DNA from: Micromonospora sp. WMMD1128 | GTDB lineage: Bacteria; Actinomycetota; Actinomycetes; Mycobacteriales; Micromonosporaceae | Assembly: GCF_027497235.1 (NCBI RefSeq) | Contig: NZ_CP114902.1 | Location: forward strand, 2,059,501 to 2,123,500 | Direction: 5' to 3' | Length of the DNA stretch: 64,000 nt | Shown: piece after piece, positions 1 to 8,555 of the stretch | How positions within the stretch are numbered: the first letter of the stretch is position 1 | Layout: each line of letters opens with the position of its first letter | Made by a program: the position numbers and the translations under genes | The notes under the pieces: model-generated | Database searches by the model: none | Seen by the model: only the letters and a program-made list of their open reading frames with translations | Told to the model about the DNA's origin: nothing

Positions 1-16
1 CGCGGGCCGGCGGCGG

Positions 17-574
17 TCACCGCGGGGCGGTACGCCAGTTGAGCGGGGCCGGCAGGATGCCGTCGAGCCGGAGGTCGATGTGCTCCTCCCACTCGTCGCG
101 CCGGATCTGGAAGGTGTGCAGATCCCACAGCTGGCCGCGGAACCACAGGTGTTCGGCCAGCACCTGCCGCTCGCGTCCGTCGCCGTGGCCGAGGCCGAAC
201 GCGTCGAAGCTGGCCTCGGTGGTCTGTGCGACGACCCGGTCGATGTTGAAGCAGGCGAACGCGTAGTTGAGCAGCAGGTTGGTGGCCTCGGCGCCGATGC
301 CGAAGCGGGTCTTCGGCGGGTCCAGGTAGATGCCGCACCGCAGGTGCCCGGCCGGGTCCAGGCCGTGCAGGGTGGCGAAGCCGAGCACGTCGTCGCTGCT
401 GCGCTTGAGCACCAGGAACGCGGCGTTGAGGATCTTGAACATGCCGACCGTCGACGCGGCCGGCCGGAAGCTCTCCAACCCGGTACGCAGCAGGGTCTGC
501 ATGAACAGCGACGAGTCGCCGGTGCTGGCCGGCTGGAGCGCGATCCGGCGGGACTCGGTGTGCGGGAAGATCAC
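17..574 (-). CDS. GNAT-family N-acetyltransferase (RimJ/RimL-like)
   Basis: Predicted acetyl-CoA-dependent N-acetyltransferase of 185 residues, a usual length for a single GNAT domain; the acceptor is unknown. The central part has the GNAT order: a strand around residues 63-72 (VLGFATLHGL), a strand at 80-85, then TRFGIG (89-94) in place of the acetyl-CoA pyrophosphate loop, followed by a helix and the typical N-[IL]-x-R-V strand (110-116). The start is GTG at 574, as no ATG lies upstream in frame. It follows the aldo/keto reductase by 30 nt on the same strand, so the two are probably co-transcribed. The family call is good; the substrate cannot be read from sequence. Confidence 0.7.
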   Translation of the reverse strand: MIFPHTESRRIALQPASTGDSSLFMQTLLRTGLESFRPAASTVGMFKILNAAFLVLKRSSDDVLGFATLHGLDPAGHLRCGIYLDPPKTRFGIGAEATNLLLNYAFACFNIDRVVAQTTEASFDAFGLGHGDGRERQVLAEHLWFRGQLWDLHTFQIRRDEWEEHIDLRLDGILPAPLNWRTAPR

Positions 575-604
575 GGAGTCGATCCCTCTCTGTTCGTCGG
601 CCGG

Positions 605-1600
605 TCAGCCGGTGGTGACCGCCGGCCGGGTCCGGTCGGCGTACCTGTCGTCGTCCCAGCGCATGCGGCCGGTGGCGGCTGGCAACGCGGCGATGTCCCG
701 CAGGTCGTCGCCGGTCAGGCGCAGATGCGCGGCGGCGACGTTGTCCTCCAGCCAGCGGCGGTGGCGGGTGCCCGGGATCGGCACGATGCCCTCGCCCAAC
801 GCCAGCGTCCAGGCGATCGCCACCTGGGCCGCGGTGACGCCGTGGCGGGCGCCGACGGCCGTCAGCCCGTCGACGATGGCCTGGTTCGCCCGCATCGCGG
901 TGGGCTGGAAACGCGGGTCGCGGACCCGGGAGTCACCGTCGCTGAGCGAACTGGGCCGCACCGTGCCGGACAGGTAGCCGCGGCCGAGCGGCGCGAAGGC
1001 GAGGAAGCCCACCCCGTTGCGCCGGCACCACGGGATCACGTCCTGCAACGACTGGGCGCACCAGACCGACAGCTCGTACTGCACCACGCTCAGCGGGCAC
1101 ACCGCGTGCACCAGGTCCAGTTCCTCCACTGTGGCGTGGGAGATGCCCAGGTGGCGTACCTTGCCCTCGGCGACGAGCGCGCCCAGCGCGCCCCACGTCT
1201 CGGCCAGCGGCACGGCCGGGTCGACCCGGTGCAGCTGGTAGACGTCGATCGTCTCCACCTGCAGGCGGCGCAGCGACCCCTCGCACGCCGAGCGCAGGTA
1301 GTCGGGCCGGCCGTTGCGCCGGAACCGCCCGTCCGGCCCGGCGGTCAGGCCGCACTTCGTGGTGATGCGGACCCGGTCCCGGTACGGCCGCAGGGTCGCG
1401 CCGAGCAGCTCCTCGTTGCGGAACGGCCCGTAGACGTCGGCGGTGTCGAACAACGTGACGCCCAGGTCGACGGCGCGCGCGATGACCCGCGCGGACTCCC
1501 GGTCGTCCCGCTCGCCCGGGCTGTAGCCGTGCGACATGGAGCTGCACCCCAGGCCGATGGCGCTGGACGTGAGCCCCGGCGCTAGCTCGGTCTGTCGCAT
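605..1600 (-). CDS. Aldo/keto reductase
   Basis: Cytoplasmic NADPH-dependent oxidoreductase of the aldo/keto reductase superfamily, 331 residues. The catalytic tetrad is visible: D52 and Y57 in FDTADVYG, K82 in ITTKCGL and H124 in YQLHRVD. The C-terminal part has the cofactor-binding region with VPIPGTRHRRWLEDN near residues 275-290, typical of the YajO/general stress type. ATG at 1600 is preferred over GTG at 1612 because GGGAG lies 5-9 nt upstream of it. The start overlaps the end of the PH-domain gene by 19 nt, which places it at the tail of that operon. Physiological substrate unknown. Confidence 0.85.
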   Translation of the reverse strand: MRQTELAPGLTSSAIGLGCSSMSHGYSPGERDDRESARVIARAVDLGVTLFDTADVYGPFRNEELLGATLRPYRDRVRITTKCGLTAGPDGRFRRNGRPDYLRSACEGSLRRLQVETIDVYQLHRVDPAVPLAETWGALGALVAEGKVRHLGISHATVEELDLVHAVCPLSVVQYELSVWCAQSLQDVIPWCRRNGVGFLAFAPLGRGYLSGTVRPSSLSDGDSRVRDPRFQPTAMRANQAIVDGLTAVGARHGVTAAQVAIAWTLALGEGIVPIPGTRHRRWLEDNVAAAHLRLTGDDLRDIAALPAATGRMRWDDDRYADRTRPAVTTG

Positions 1601-3309
1601 TCCTGCTCCCACCCTTCACTGCCCGGCGCGACGGCCGGGGGTTGCGGGTCCTCGGCTGCCGCGACGGGCGTCGGCTCGGTCCGGACCACGAAGGCGGCCA
1701 GCAGGTCCGGAGTGGTCTCGTGGGCGAACGCGACCGCCTGGGCCGCGCCGAGGTCCGGCACCTCGTAGTGACGGGCGCCGGCGGCCGTGGCGATGCCCAG
1801 GGTGGTCAGGCCGAAAATCCGCTGCAGCAGCGACTGCCGGAACTTCCACCCGATGACGGCGCGCCGCTGCAACGCCGTGGTGTAGCGCCGGGCCAGCCCG
1901 TAGCGGGTGACCACGTACGGCTCGACGAGCGTGTGGCCCAGCGACCGGTAGGCGATCACCGCCAGCACGAGGGTGACCGGCGTCGCCGCCAGGGCGTACA
2001 GCCAGAGCCGGTCGGGCACCGTACTGGTCGGGGCGAGCCAGGCCAGCGCGGCGGCGAGGCCGCCCGGGAGCCCGACCGCCCAGAGCAGCCGCCGGTACAG
2101 CGCCGCCCGCGCGTGCGCCCGGGTGGGGGCGTCCAGCGGGCGGACCCCGTCGGCGAGGACGTCGGCGGCCACCCGCCGGGCGTACCCGATCCGGGTACGC
2201 GGCAGGATGACGCTCGCCGACTCCTGCCCGGCGGTCCAACCGGCCAGCCCGGTGGAGACCACCTCGGTCTCGGCGAGGCCGAGCCACCGCCAGAACAGCG
2301 GCTCGCTCGTGTGTACGCCGCGCAGTCGCCGGTCGTCGCGGTAGATCTCCCGGGTCTGGGTCAACCCGCGCCGGGTCAGCAGCGCGGTGCCGTTCTCGGT
2401 GGTGACCCGCACCAGCCGGAAGTTCCAGTTCTCGGTGACGAAGCCGATACCGAGTCCGATCACGCCCAGCAGGAACGACCCGGCCATGATGATGACGGCG
2501 GACCAGCCGTTGCCCAGTTCCTGCCAGTCGACGAGCCCGCCGACGACGTCGCGCAGGTCGACGTTGACCAGTTGCAGGAGCCAGAACAGCGACCAGAGCA
2601 GGAAACCCGCGGCCAGGAAGGCCCAGATGTTGACCAGGTTGTAGAGCAGCCACGACCAGCGCAGTTCGGCGATCGGGGTCTCCGGGGTGGCAGCGACCGG
2701 CGCGTCGGCGCCGTCCGCTGCGTCGGCGGTGTCGGCGGTGTCGGCTGCGGTGGGGCGGGTGCCGGTCGCCACCAGCAGCTCCCGGCGGAAACCGGCCACG
2801 GCCGCCACCGACACGGCGTTGAGCCGCAGCGCCGGCTGGGCCTCGCCGGTGCCGATGTGCACGATGCGCAGCCCGGCGAGGCGGTGCCGGAGCCGGGCGG
2901 TGGCGTCGACGCTGCGGACCCGGTCGCGGGGCACGTAGCGGTATCTGCGGTGCAACCAGCCGACGCGCAGCTCCACCCGCTCGTCGGTGATCCGGTAGCG
3001 GGTCTTCATCCACCGCAACAGGTCGCGGACGGCGCCGGTCACGCCGAGGAAGGTCGCCACCGCCAGCGGCCAGATGCCGAACGCGCCGTCGGAGAAGTCC
3101 ACGTCCAGCACGACGAGCGCCACGAACGACGGAGTGAGCGAGAGCAGGAACATGACCAGGTCCAGCCAGATCACCCGCCGGTCGAGCCGGCGCCACGGCG
3201 CCTCGGCGGGCGACTCCGCCGCCGTTTCCACCCCCGCGCCCGCCGGATCCGTCGGGCCCGCCGGCACGGCCGGCTCCGGCGCGGTCACCGCGGTCGGGGA
3301 ACCGCTCAT
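1582..3309 (-). CDS. YdbT-like membrane protein with three bacterial PH domains
   Basis: Predicted 575-residue membrane protein of the YdbT type (bPH_2, formerly DUF304). After a proline/alanine-rich cytoplasmic tail there are two hydrophobic segments (about 45-70 and 75-95), a PH-like module with YRITDERVELRVGWL near 105-180, a second helix pair (about 215-290), a second PH-like module near 300-385, a third helix pair (about 410-460) and a third PH-like module with VVTRYGLARR. Its ATG at 3309 overlaps the stop of the preceding PH gene by 4 nt (ATGA), so translation is probably coupled. In Bacillus the YdbS/YdbT pair affects resistance to certain amylocyclicin-type peptides; whether that applies here is unknown. 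Confidence 0.8.
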   Translation of the reverse strand: MSGSPTAVTAPEPAVPAGPTDPAGAGVETAAESPAEAPWRRLDRRVIWLDLVMFLLSLTPSFVALVVLDVDFSDGAFGIWPLAVATFLGVTGAVRDLLRWMKTRYRITDERVELRVGWLHRRYRYVPRDRVRSVDATARLRHRLAGLRIVHIGTGEAQPALRLNAVSVAAVAGFRRELLVATGTRPTAADTADTADAADGADAPVAATPETPIAELRWSWLLYNLVNIWAFLAAGFLLWSLFWLLQLVNVDLRDVVGGLVDWQELGNGWSAVIIMAGSFLLGVIGLGIGFVTENWNFRLVRVTTENGTALLTRRGLTQTREIYRDDRRLRGVHTSEPLFWRWLGLAETEVVSTGLAGWTAGQESASVILPRTRIGYARRVAADVLADGVRPLDAPTRAHARAALYRRLLWAVGLPGGLAAALAWLAPTSTVPDRLWLYALAATPVTLVLAVIAYRSLGHTLVEPYVVTRYGLARRYTTALQRRAVIGWKFRQSLLQRIFGLTTLGIATAAGARHYEVPDLGAAQAVAFAHETTPDLLAAFVVRTEPTPVAAAEDPQPPAVAPGSEGWEQECDRPS

Positions 3310-3854
3310 GTCGCGTCCCCGGGCGTCAACTCGGTGATCTCGGTGAGCCGGTGCGCGGCGGTCTCGGCGACCTCGGCGTCCAGGCCCCGGATGGAGATGC
3401 TGCCCTCGCGCGACGCCGTGGTGACCCGGATGGTGGCCACGCGGAGCAGTTGCTGCAGCGGCCCCTTGACGGTGTTGATGCTCTGGATCCGCGAGATCGG
3501 GACGATGCGCCACTCGCGCTCGAACCAGCCGCTCAGGGCGTACACGGCCTCGTCGGTGACCTCCCACCGGTGCACCAGATAACGCCAGGTCGGCATGAGC
3601 GGGATGTAGACGACGTAGAAGGCCGCGAGCACCGCGATGACCGGACCCAGATAGGGCCGCGACGATTCCGCCGTCGCATAGGCGATGCCGCATCCACCGA
3701 GCACCACAATGGCGGTGAGCGCGGCGTGCAGCATCCAGAGAACGATTGCTCTCTTCTCGATGCGATTGCGGGGCGGGCGGAGTTTCAGCCGCGCGGGGCG
3801 GGCTGTCGTTTCGGTCGGCGGACGCAATGTCTCGGTATTCGGGTAAGGCTGCAT
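3306..3854 (-). CDS. YdbS-like membrane protein with one bacterial PH domain
   Basis: Predicted 182-residue membrane protein. Two hydrophobic helices (about 38-60 and 66-88) are followed by a single bPH_2 domain with the family pattern YLVHRWEVTDEAVYALSGWFEREWR and IPISRIQSINTVKG in the C-terminal half, as in B. subtilis YdbS. ATG at 3854 is chosen because GGAG lies 7 nt upstream; the longer GTG start at 3875 has no better site. It is the first gene of a unit that continues by a 4-nt overlap into the three-PH-domain protein. The pair is expected to form a complex in the membrane; a defined role is not known. Confidence 0.8.
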   Translation of the reverse strand: MQPYPNTETLRPPTETTARPARLKLRPPRNRIEKRAIVLWMLHAALTAIVVLGGCGIAYATAESSRPYLGPVIAVLAAFYVVYIPLMPTWRYLVHRWEVTDEAVYALSGWFEREWRIVPISRIQSINTVKGPLQQLLRVATIRVTTASREGSISIRGLDAEVAETAAHRLTEITELTPGDAT

Positions 3855-3991
3855 CACTGATCTCCGGTGCGCCACGATGGCCTCGGTGAATCAACGGTGA
3901 AAAAGAGAGCCGGCGCCGACGCGAAATGGCGCGGCCAGGCTCGGTGCAGATTTACGCATACGGCGCGGGCCGTCAAGTGTGCCCGGCCGTC

Positions 3992-4037
3992 GCGGCCGGC
4001 GCCGTTGTCTCGCTGGCGGGACGACGGCGCCGGCCGC
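3992..4037 (-). terminator. Hairpin terminator after the FtsX/MacB ABC operon
   Basis: A perfect 14-bp inverted repeat (GCGGCCGGCGCCGT at 3992-4005 with its complement at 4024-4037) extends inward by a G-T wobble and three more pairs around a 10-nt loop. It begins 12 nt beyond the stop of the permease gene, in the correct place to end that minus-strand transcript. No U-run follows, as is common in actinomycetes. It could also act as a read-through barrier upstream of the PH operon. Confidence 0.65.
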
Positions 4038-4048
4038 AGCCGGGTCGA

Positions 4049-6580
4049 TCAGCGCTGGGAGATGGCGTCCAGCACGTTCATCCGCGCCGCCCGCCAGGCC
4101 GGCCAGAGCGCGGCCAGCACGCCGATGCCGATCGCGGCGAGCAGGTAGAGCGCCAACCGGCCGACGGAGAGGTCGAGCACCTCGATGCCGTTCGACGACA
4201 ACGCGCGCTGCGCGGCGACGCCGAGGCCGACCCCGAGGGCCAGGCCCAGCGCGGTGCCGAACAGCGCGATGACGACCGACTCGTAGCGGATCATCGCCCG
4301 GACCTGGCCGCGGCCCATGCCGACGGCGCGCAGCAGGCCGATCTCCCGGGTCCGTTCCACCACCGACAGCCCGAGCGTGTTCACGATGCCGATCGCGGCG
4401 ACCAGGATGGACAGCACCAGCAGCGCCAGGATGGCGTTGAGCACCTGCTCGATCTCGGCGCGGGCGTCGTCCTTGGCGTCCTGCCGGTCCCGCAGCTGCA
4501 CCGCCGGGTAGGCGCGCAGCACCGACCTGATCCGCTCGGTGGCGGCGGCCTGCTGCGCGTCGTCCACGTCGACGTACGCGCGTTGCAGCTGGTCGGTGTC
4601 GGAGTGCGCCAGGTAGCCGGCGGTGCCGACCAGGTACGGCCGGTCGAGGACCTGGTTGTCGGCGAAGATGCCGACCACCCGCAGCGTGACGCGGGCGCCG
4701 TCCGGATACTGCGCCGGCGTCGTGCTGCCCACCTCCAGCCCCAGCTCGTCGGCGGCGCTGCGTTCGACCAGGATCTCGTCGGCGCCGAGCGTCGCCCGGC
4801 CGGTCTCGATCCGCAGGTTGACCGGCGCGACGAGCGCGGCGGGGTCGGCCACGGTGACCGGTGCCTCCTGCTCGTCGATGCGCATGGTGCCCAGCCGCAC
4901 CGGCGTGACCGCACGCACCCCGGGCACGGCGGCGACCTGGTCGGCGGCCTGCGGGCCGAACCCGGTCAGGCCGCGGGAGTCGAGCGAGAAGTCGGCGCCG
5001 AACTCGCGGTCGAGCCGGCGGTCGGCGGAGGCGCTCAGCGAGCTGGACACGACCGTGGCGACCGACACCATGGCCAGCCCGATCATCAGGGCCGAGGCGG
5101 TCGCCGCCGTCCGGCGCGGATCACGGTACGCGTTGCGCCGGCTGAGTTGCCCGGCGGTGCCGCCCAGCCGGGCGATCGGCCAGCCGACCAGCCGGACCAC
5201 CGGGCGGCTGAGCACCGGGCCGAGCAGGACGAGGGCGAACAGCAGCAGGATGCCACCGAGGGCCAGCAGGATCGGCGCCTCGTCGCGCTTCGACCCGAAC
5301 GACAGGGCCACGATCAGCCCGCCGATGCTGGCCACCAGCACCCCGAACACCAGCCGGATCCGGTGCGAGCGGGTGGGCAGCGCCACCTCGTCGCGCAGCG
5401 CGGCGATCGGGGGGATCCGCGCCGCCCGGCGGGCCGGCAGGTAGGCGGCGGCCACGGTGACGAGCGTGCCGATGGCGTACGCCCACAGCACGGTCGCCGG
5501 CGTGACGACGGGCGAGCCGCTCGGCAGCTCCGTGCCGAACCGCGAGAACAGGGCCTGCAGCGCGAGCGCGATGCCGACGCCGACGCCGATGCCGCCGGTG
5601 GACCCGACGACGCCGACGACGAGGGCCTCGACGATCACCGCCCGGGTCACCTGCCGCCGGCTGGCGCCGACCGCCCGCAGCAGCGCCATCTCCCGGGTGC
5701 GCTGCGCGACGAGCATGGTGAACGTGTTGAAGATGATGAAGGAGCCGACCAGGACGGAGACGCCCGCGAAGGCGAGCAGGAACGCGCTCAGCAGGCCGAA
5801 GAAGGACTTGATCCGCTCCCGCGCGTCCGCCACCAGTTGCTGCGCGGTGCTCACCTCGTAGTCGGCCGGCAGGGCGGCGGTGAGCTGGGTGGCCAGTTGC
5901 TCCTGGGAGACGCCCGCCTTGGGCCGCACCCAGACGGCCGAGTAGTGCCCGGGGCGGGTGAGCAGTTGTTCGGCCACGGCGGGGGAGAAGCCGACGTAGG
6001 TGACGACGTCGCCGATGCGCTCCTCGCCCAGGGTGAACACGCCCACCACGGTCATCGTGCGCTGGCCGCTGCGGGTCACCACCGGCACGGAGTCGCCGAC
6101 GGTGATGCCGCCCTCGGCCGCGGTCTGTTCCTCCACCACGAGGTCGTTCTCCGCGGTCGGGGCCCGACCGGTGAGGATGCGCATCTTCGACTCCGGCCCG
6201 CCCTCGACGTACGCGCGGCCCCGATGTGCCACGCCGTCGCCGCCGACCACCTCGCCGTTCCGGTCGATCACCACCGCGTAGCCCTCGACGACGCTGCGGA
6301 ACTGGTCGGCGCCGGGCACCTTGCCCTTGAGCGACTCCACCGTCGCGGCGTCGATCAGCCGTGGCTGGGCGCCCTCGCCGGTGAACGGCTGCTTGGGCGC
6401 GACGGACACCTCCCGGGCCTGCGAGCGGTCGCCGAAGGCGTCCTCGAACGCGCGGGACGCGGTGTCCCGGAAGATCATGGTGCCGGCGGCGAACGAGACG
6501 CCGAGCACCACCGCGACCGCGGTGAACAGCAGCCGCAGCCGGTGCGCGGACAGGTTGCGCAGCGCGAGTCTCGCCATCAT
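4049..6580 (-). CDS. MacB/FtsX-type ABC transporter permease
   Basis: Predicted 843-residue integral membrane permease of the FtsX superfamily. It has an N-terminal helix (about 13-35), a large extracytoplasmic MacB-like region, a block of three helices containing REMALLRAVGASRRQV (first FtsX domain), a central helix pair, a second extracytoplasmic region, and a C-terminal FtsX domain with TREIGLLRAVGMGRGQV. This two-times-four-helix layout is usual in actinobacterial exporters of lipids, peptides or drugs. The start is ATG at 6580, overlapping the ATPase stop (ATGA). Together with the ATPase it would form an efflux or mechanotransmission pump. The substrate is unknown. Confidence 0.88.
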   Translation of the reverse strand: MMARLALRNLSAHRLRLLFTAVAVVLGVSFAAGTMIFRDTASRAFEDAFGDRSQAREVSVAPKQPFTGEGAQPRLIDAATVESLKGKVPGADQFRSVVEGYAVVIDRNGEVVGGDGVAHRGRAYVEGGPESKMRILTGRAPTAENDLVVEEQTAAEGGITVGDSVPVVTRSGQRTMTVVGVFTLGEERIGDVVTYVGFSPAVAEQLLTRPGHYSAVWVRPKAGVSQEQLATQLTAALPADYEVSTAQQLVADARERIKSFFGLLSAFLLAFAGVSVLVGSFIIFNTFTMLVAQRTREMALLRAVGASRRQVTRAVIVEALVVGVVGSTGGIGVGVGIALALQALFSRFGTELPSGSPVVTPATVLWAYAIGTLVTVAAAYLPARRAARIPPIAALRDEVALPTRSHRIRLVFGVLVASIGGLIVALSFGSKRDEAPILLALGGILLLFALVLLGPVLSRPVVRLVGWPIARLGGTAGQLSRRNAYRDPRRTAATASALMIGLAMVSVATVVSSSLSASADRRLDREFGADFSLDSRGLTGFGPQAADQVAAVPGVRAVTPVRLGTMRIDEQEAPVTVADPAALVAPVNLRIETGRATLGADEILVERSAADELGLEVGSTTPAQYPDGARVTLRVVGIFADNQVLDRPYLVGTAGYLAHSDTDQLQRAYVDVDDAQQAAATERIRSVLRAYPAVQLRDRQDAKDDARAEIEQVLNAILALLVLSILVAAIGIVNTLGLSVVERTREIGLLRAVGMGRGQVRAMIRYESVVIALFGTALGLALGVGLGVAAQRALSSNGIEVLDLSVGRLALYLLAAIGIGVLAALWPAWRAARMNVLDAISQR

Positions 6581-7383
6581 CGGGCCAGCTCCTCGCGGCC
6601 GGCGGGCGCGTGCTCCAGGCGCTTCATCCGGTCCAGGACCCGGTCGGCGGTCGGGTCGACCATCCGGTCCACGACCCGGCCGTCGGCGAGGAACACCACG
6701 TTGTCGGTGTAGCCGGCGGCCACCGGGTCGTGCGTGACCATGACGATGGTCTGGCCGGTGGTGCGCGCGGAGTCGCGGAGGAAGGCGAGCACCTCCGCGC
6801 CGGACCGCGAGTCCAGGTTGCCGGTCGGCTCGTCGGCGAAGATCACGTCCGGCTTGCTGACCAGGGCCCGGGCGCACGCGACGCGCTGCTGCTGGCCGCC
6901 GGAGAGCTGTGTCGGCCGGTGGTGCAGCCGGTCGCGCAGGCCGACGGTGTCCACCACCTTGTCCAGCCACTGCTGGTCCGGCTGACGGCCGGCGATGCGC
7001 AGCGGCAGGACGATGTTCTCCAGCGCGGTGAGCGTGGGGATCAGGTTGAACGACTGGAAGATGAACCCGACCCGGTCCCGGCGCAGCGCCGTGAGCTGCT
7101 TGTCGTTGAGCCGGGTGACGTCCTGGTCGCCGATCAGGATGCGACCGGAGTCGACCACGTCGAGCCCGGCGAGGCAGTGCATCAGCGTCGACTTGCCGGA
7201 GCCGGAGGGCCCCATGATGCCGGTGAACCGGCCCTGGGGAATGGTCAGGGACACCGCGTCCAAGGCGACGACCCGGGCGTCGCCCGTGCCGTACACCTTG
7301 GTGATCTCCTCGGTGCGGGCGGCGGCCTCGCCGGTCTCGGGATCGGCAGTGCCGGTGTCGGGCACGGCGGTGTTGCTGGTCAT
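6577..7383 (-). CDS. ABC transporter ATPase, MacB/LolD type
   Basis: Nucleotide-binding subunit (268 residues) for the neighbouring FtsX-type permease. Walker A is GPSGSGKST (58-66), the signature is LSGGQ (160-164), and Walker B is [13 protein letters not shown] (180-192); the EPTGNLDS form marks the MacB/LolD/HrtA class. An N-terminal extension of about 25 residues precedes the domain. The start is ATG at 7383 with GGGAG 5 nt upstream. It is the first gene of a two-gene operon whose upstream region (7384-7823) is divergent from the YqeB-like gene. Substrate unknown. Confidence 0.9.
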   Translation of the reverse strand: MTSNTAVPDTGTADPETGEAAARTEEITKVYGTGDARVVALDAVSLTIPQGRFTGIMGPSGSGKSTLMHCLAGLDVVDSGRILIGDQDVTRLNDKQLTALRRDRVGFIFQSFNLIPTLTALENIVLPLRIAGRQPDQQWLDKVVDTVGLRDRLHHRPTQLSGGQQQRVACARALVSKPDVIFADEPTGNLDSRSGAEVLAFLRDSARTTGQTIVMVTHDPVAAGYTDNVVFLADGRVVDRMVDPTADRVLDRMKRLEHAPAGREELAR

Positions 7384-7823
7384 GACGGCTCCCTGTCACT
7401 GGCGGGCGCGTGGTCGCGCCCTGGCAACGGAACGGATCGGCGGTCACGGGTTTTCCGCGAGCTGTGGCGGTGTCGCCGTCGTCGAGGCGAAAAGCGAATC
7501 GGCGCGCCACTCGTCCGGCCCGAGTATTTCACCGCCGGGGCGGGTCCACGAGGACGCGGAACGCGCACGCGGGCTTTAGCGCCCGAAGTTGACAAGGGAT
7601 TAGCCGAAAGTATTCCGCCGGTGCCGGCGGTGTCGACCGCACGCGCCCGGCCGGGTGCGGAAAAGCGCAGCACAGGGGTGCTTTCGACGGGGTGCCGCGG
7701 CGATTCGGGTGACCGCTGCGGCAACGACCTTCGGTGACTGGCGCCGTCCATTGTCGGGCAATTAGCGTAGGGATCCAGCCGGGCCGCGTGCGGGGCGCCC
7801 GAACGAGTCGGAAGGTGTACCTC
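7384..7823. promoter_or_regulatory. 440-bp divergent intergenic region with a candidate plus-strand promoter
   Basis: This is the only gap above 300 bp; I see no convincing coding sequence in it. It separates the minus-strand ABC exporter from the plus-strand YqeB/histidine kinase/response regulator run. A consensus -35 TTGACA lies at 7589-7594 with TATTCC 16 nt further at 7611-7616. A palindrome CCGCCGG-TG-CCGGCGG (7615-7630) overlaps the expected start of transcription and could be an operator. If this is the promoter, the leader is about 200 nt. Promoter function is inferred from sequence only. Confidence 0.4.
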
Positions 7824-8555
7824 ATGGCCACCAAGGAGTTCCGCGAAGGCCCTCGGTCGGGTTCGGACGCCGCCGCCGGGAAAACCGTGCTGGCGGTGCC
7901 GTTCGCCGACCGCCTGGTGATGTTCGTCGGCATCCCGGTGCTGGTCCTGCTGCTGGGCCTGGGGCTGCCGGCGCTGGCCCGCTGGGCGCTGAGCTGGGAC
8001 ACGGCGCTGCCGTTCAAGCCGGTGTTCCGGTTCGTCGGCGCGATCGACAAGCCGTGGGAGATCGCGGTGAACCTGACCATCTGGCTCCTGCTGGCGCTGG
8101 TGGTGGTGTTCACCGCGGCGCGCGAGTCGATGCGGGTCACCGTCACCGACGCCGACATGCGGGTGGAGAAGGACGACCAGGTCCGCACGTTCGCCCGCGA
8201 CGACGTGTCCGCGGTCTTCCTCGACGGCAAGAAGCTGGTGGTCCTCGACCAGCGCTCCCGCCAGGTGCTGCGCGACACCCACGAGGCGTCGCGGTCGACC
8301 CTCGCCGAGGGCTTCCGCCGGCACGGCTACCCGTGGCACGACAGCGACCCGTACGCCGACCTGTTCAAGCCGTGGAGCGCCGGCTCCGCGGAGCTGCCCG
8401 AGACGGCCGACGACGTGCTCGCGGCCCGGCAGTCGGCGCTGCGGACCAAGGCCCAGCCGGAGGTCCGCAGCCTGGCCGCGACGTTGGAGAAGATGGGGTA
8501 CGTGGTGCGTGACGAGGGCACGCGGCAGTTCTGGCGTCCGCTCGTCAAGTCGTGA
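7824..8555 (+). CDS. YqeB-like membrane protein
   Basis: A 243-residue protein resembling B. subtilis YqeB. Two hydrophobic segments (about 31-57 and 84-106) are followed by a cytoplasmic PH-like region (MRVTVTDADMRVEKDDQVRTF onward) and a C-terminal segment resembling the tail of cysteinyl-tRNA synthetases (KAQPEVRSLAATLEKMGYVV, then WRPL). ATG at 7824 is preferred over the longer frame because GGAAGG lies about 8 nt upstream and homologues start at this point. It overlaps the following histidine kinase by 4 nt (GTGA), so it may act in, or be controlled with, that signalling pair. No biochemical role is established. Confidence 0.65.
   Translation: MATKEFREGPRSGSDAAAGKTVLAVPFADRLVMFVGIPVLVLLLGLGLPALARWALSWDTALPFKPVFRFVGAIDKPWEIAVNLTIWLLLALVVVFTAARESMRVTVTDADMRVEKDDQVRTFARDDVSAVFLDGKKLVVLDQRSRQVLRDTHEASRSTLAEGFRRHGYPWHDSDPYADLFKPWSAGSAELPETADDVLAARQSALRTKAQPEVRSLAATLEKMGYVVRDEGTRQFWRPLVKS

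Noticed and set aside
80..1585. Long plus-strand open frame of 501 codons opposite the first two genes
   Set aside because: Composition (His/Gln/Arg/Gly-rich, no domains) shows an antisense shadow of the GNAT and aldo/keto reductase genes, a usual result of high GC.
3926..6712. 928-codon plus-strand open frame across the ABC permease
   Set aside because: Antisense of the FtsX-type permease; repetitive Asp/Arg/Gln sequence with no recognisable motif, whereas the minus-strand frame has clear family blocks.
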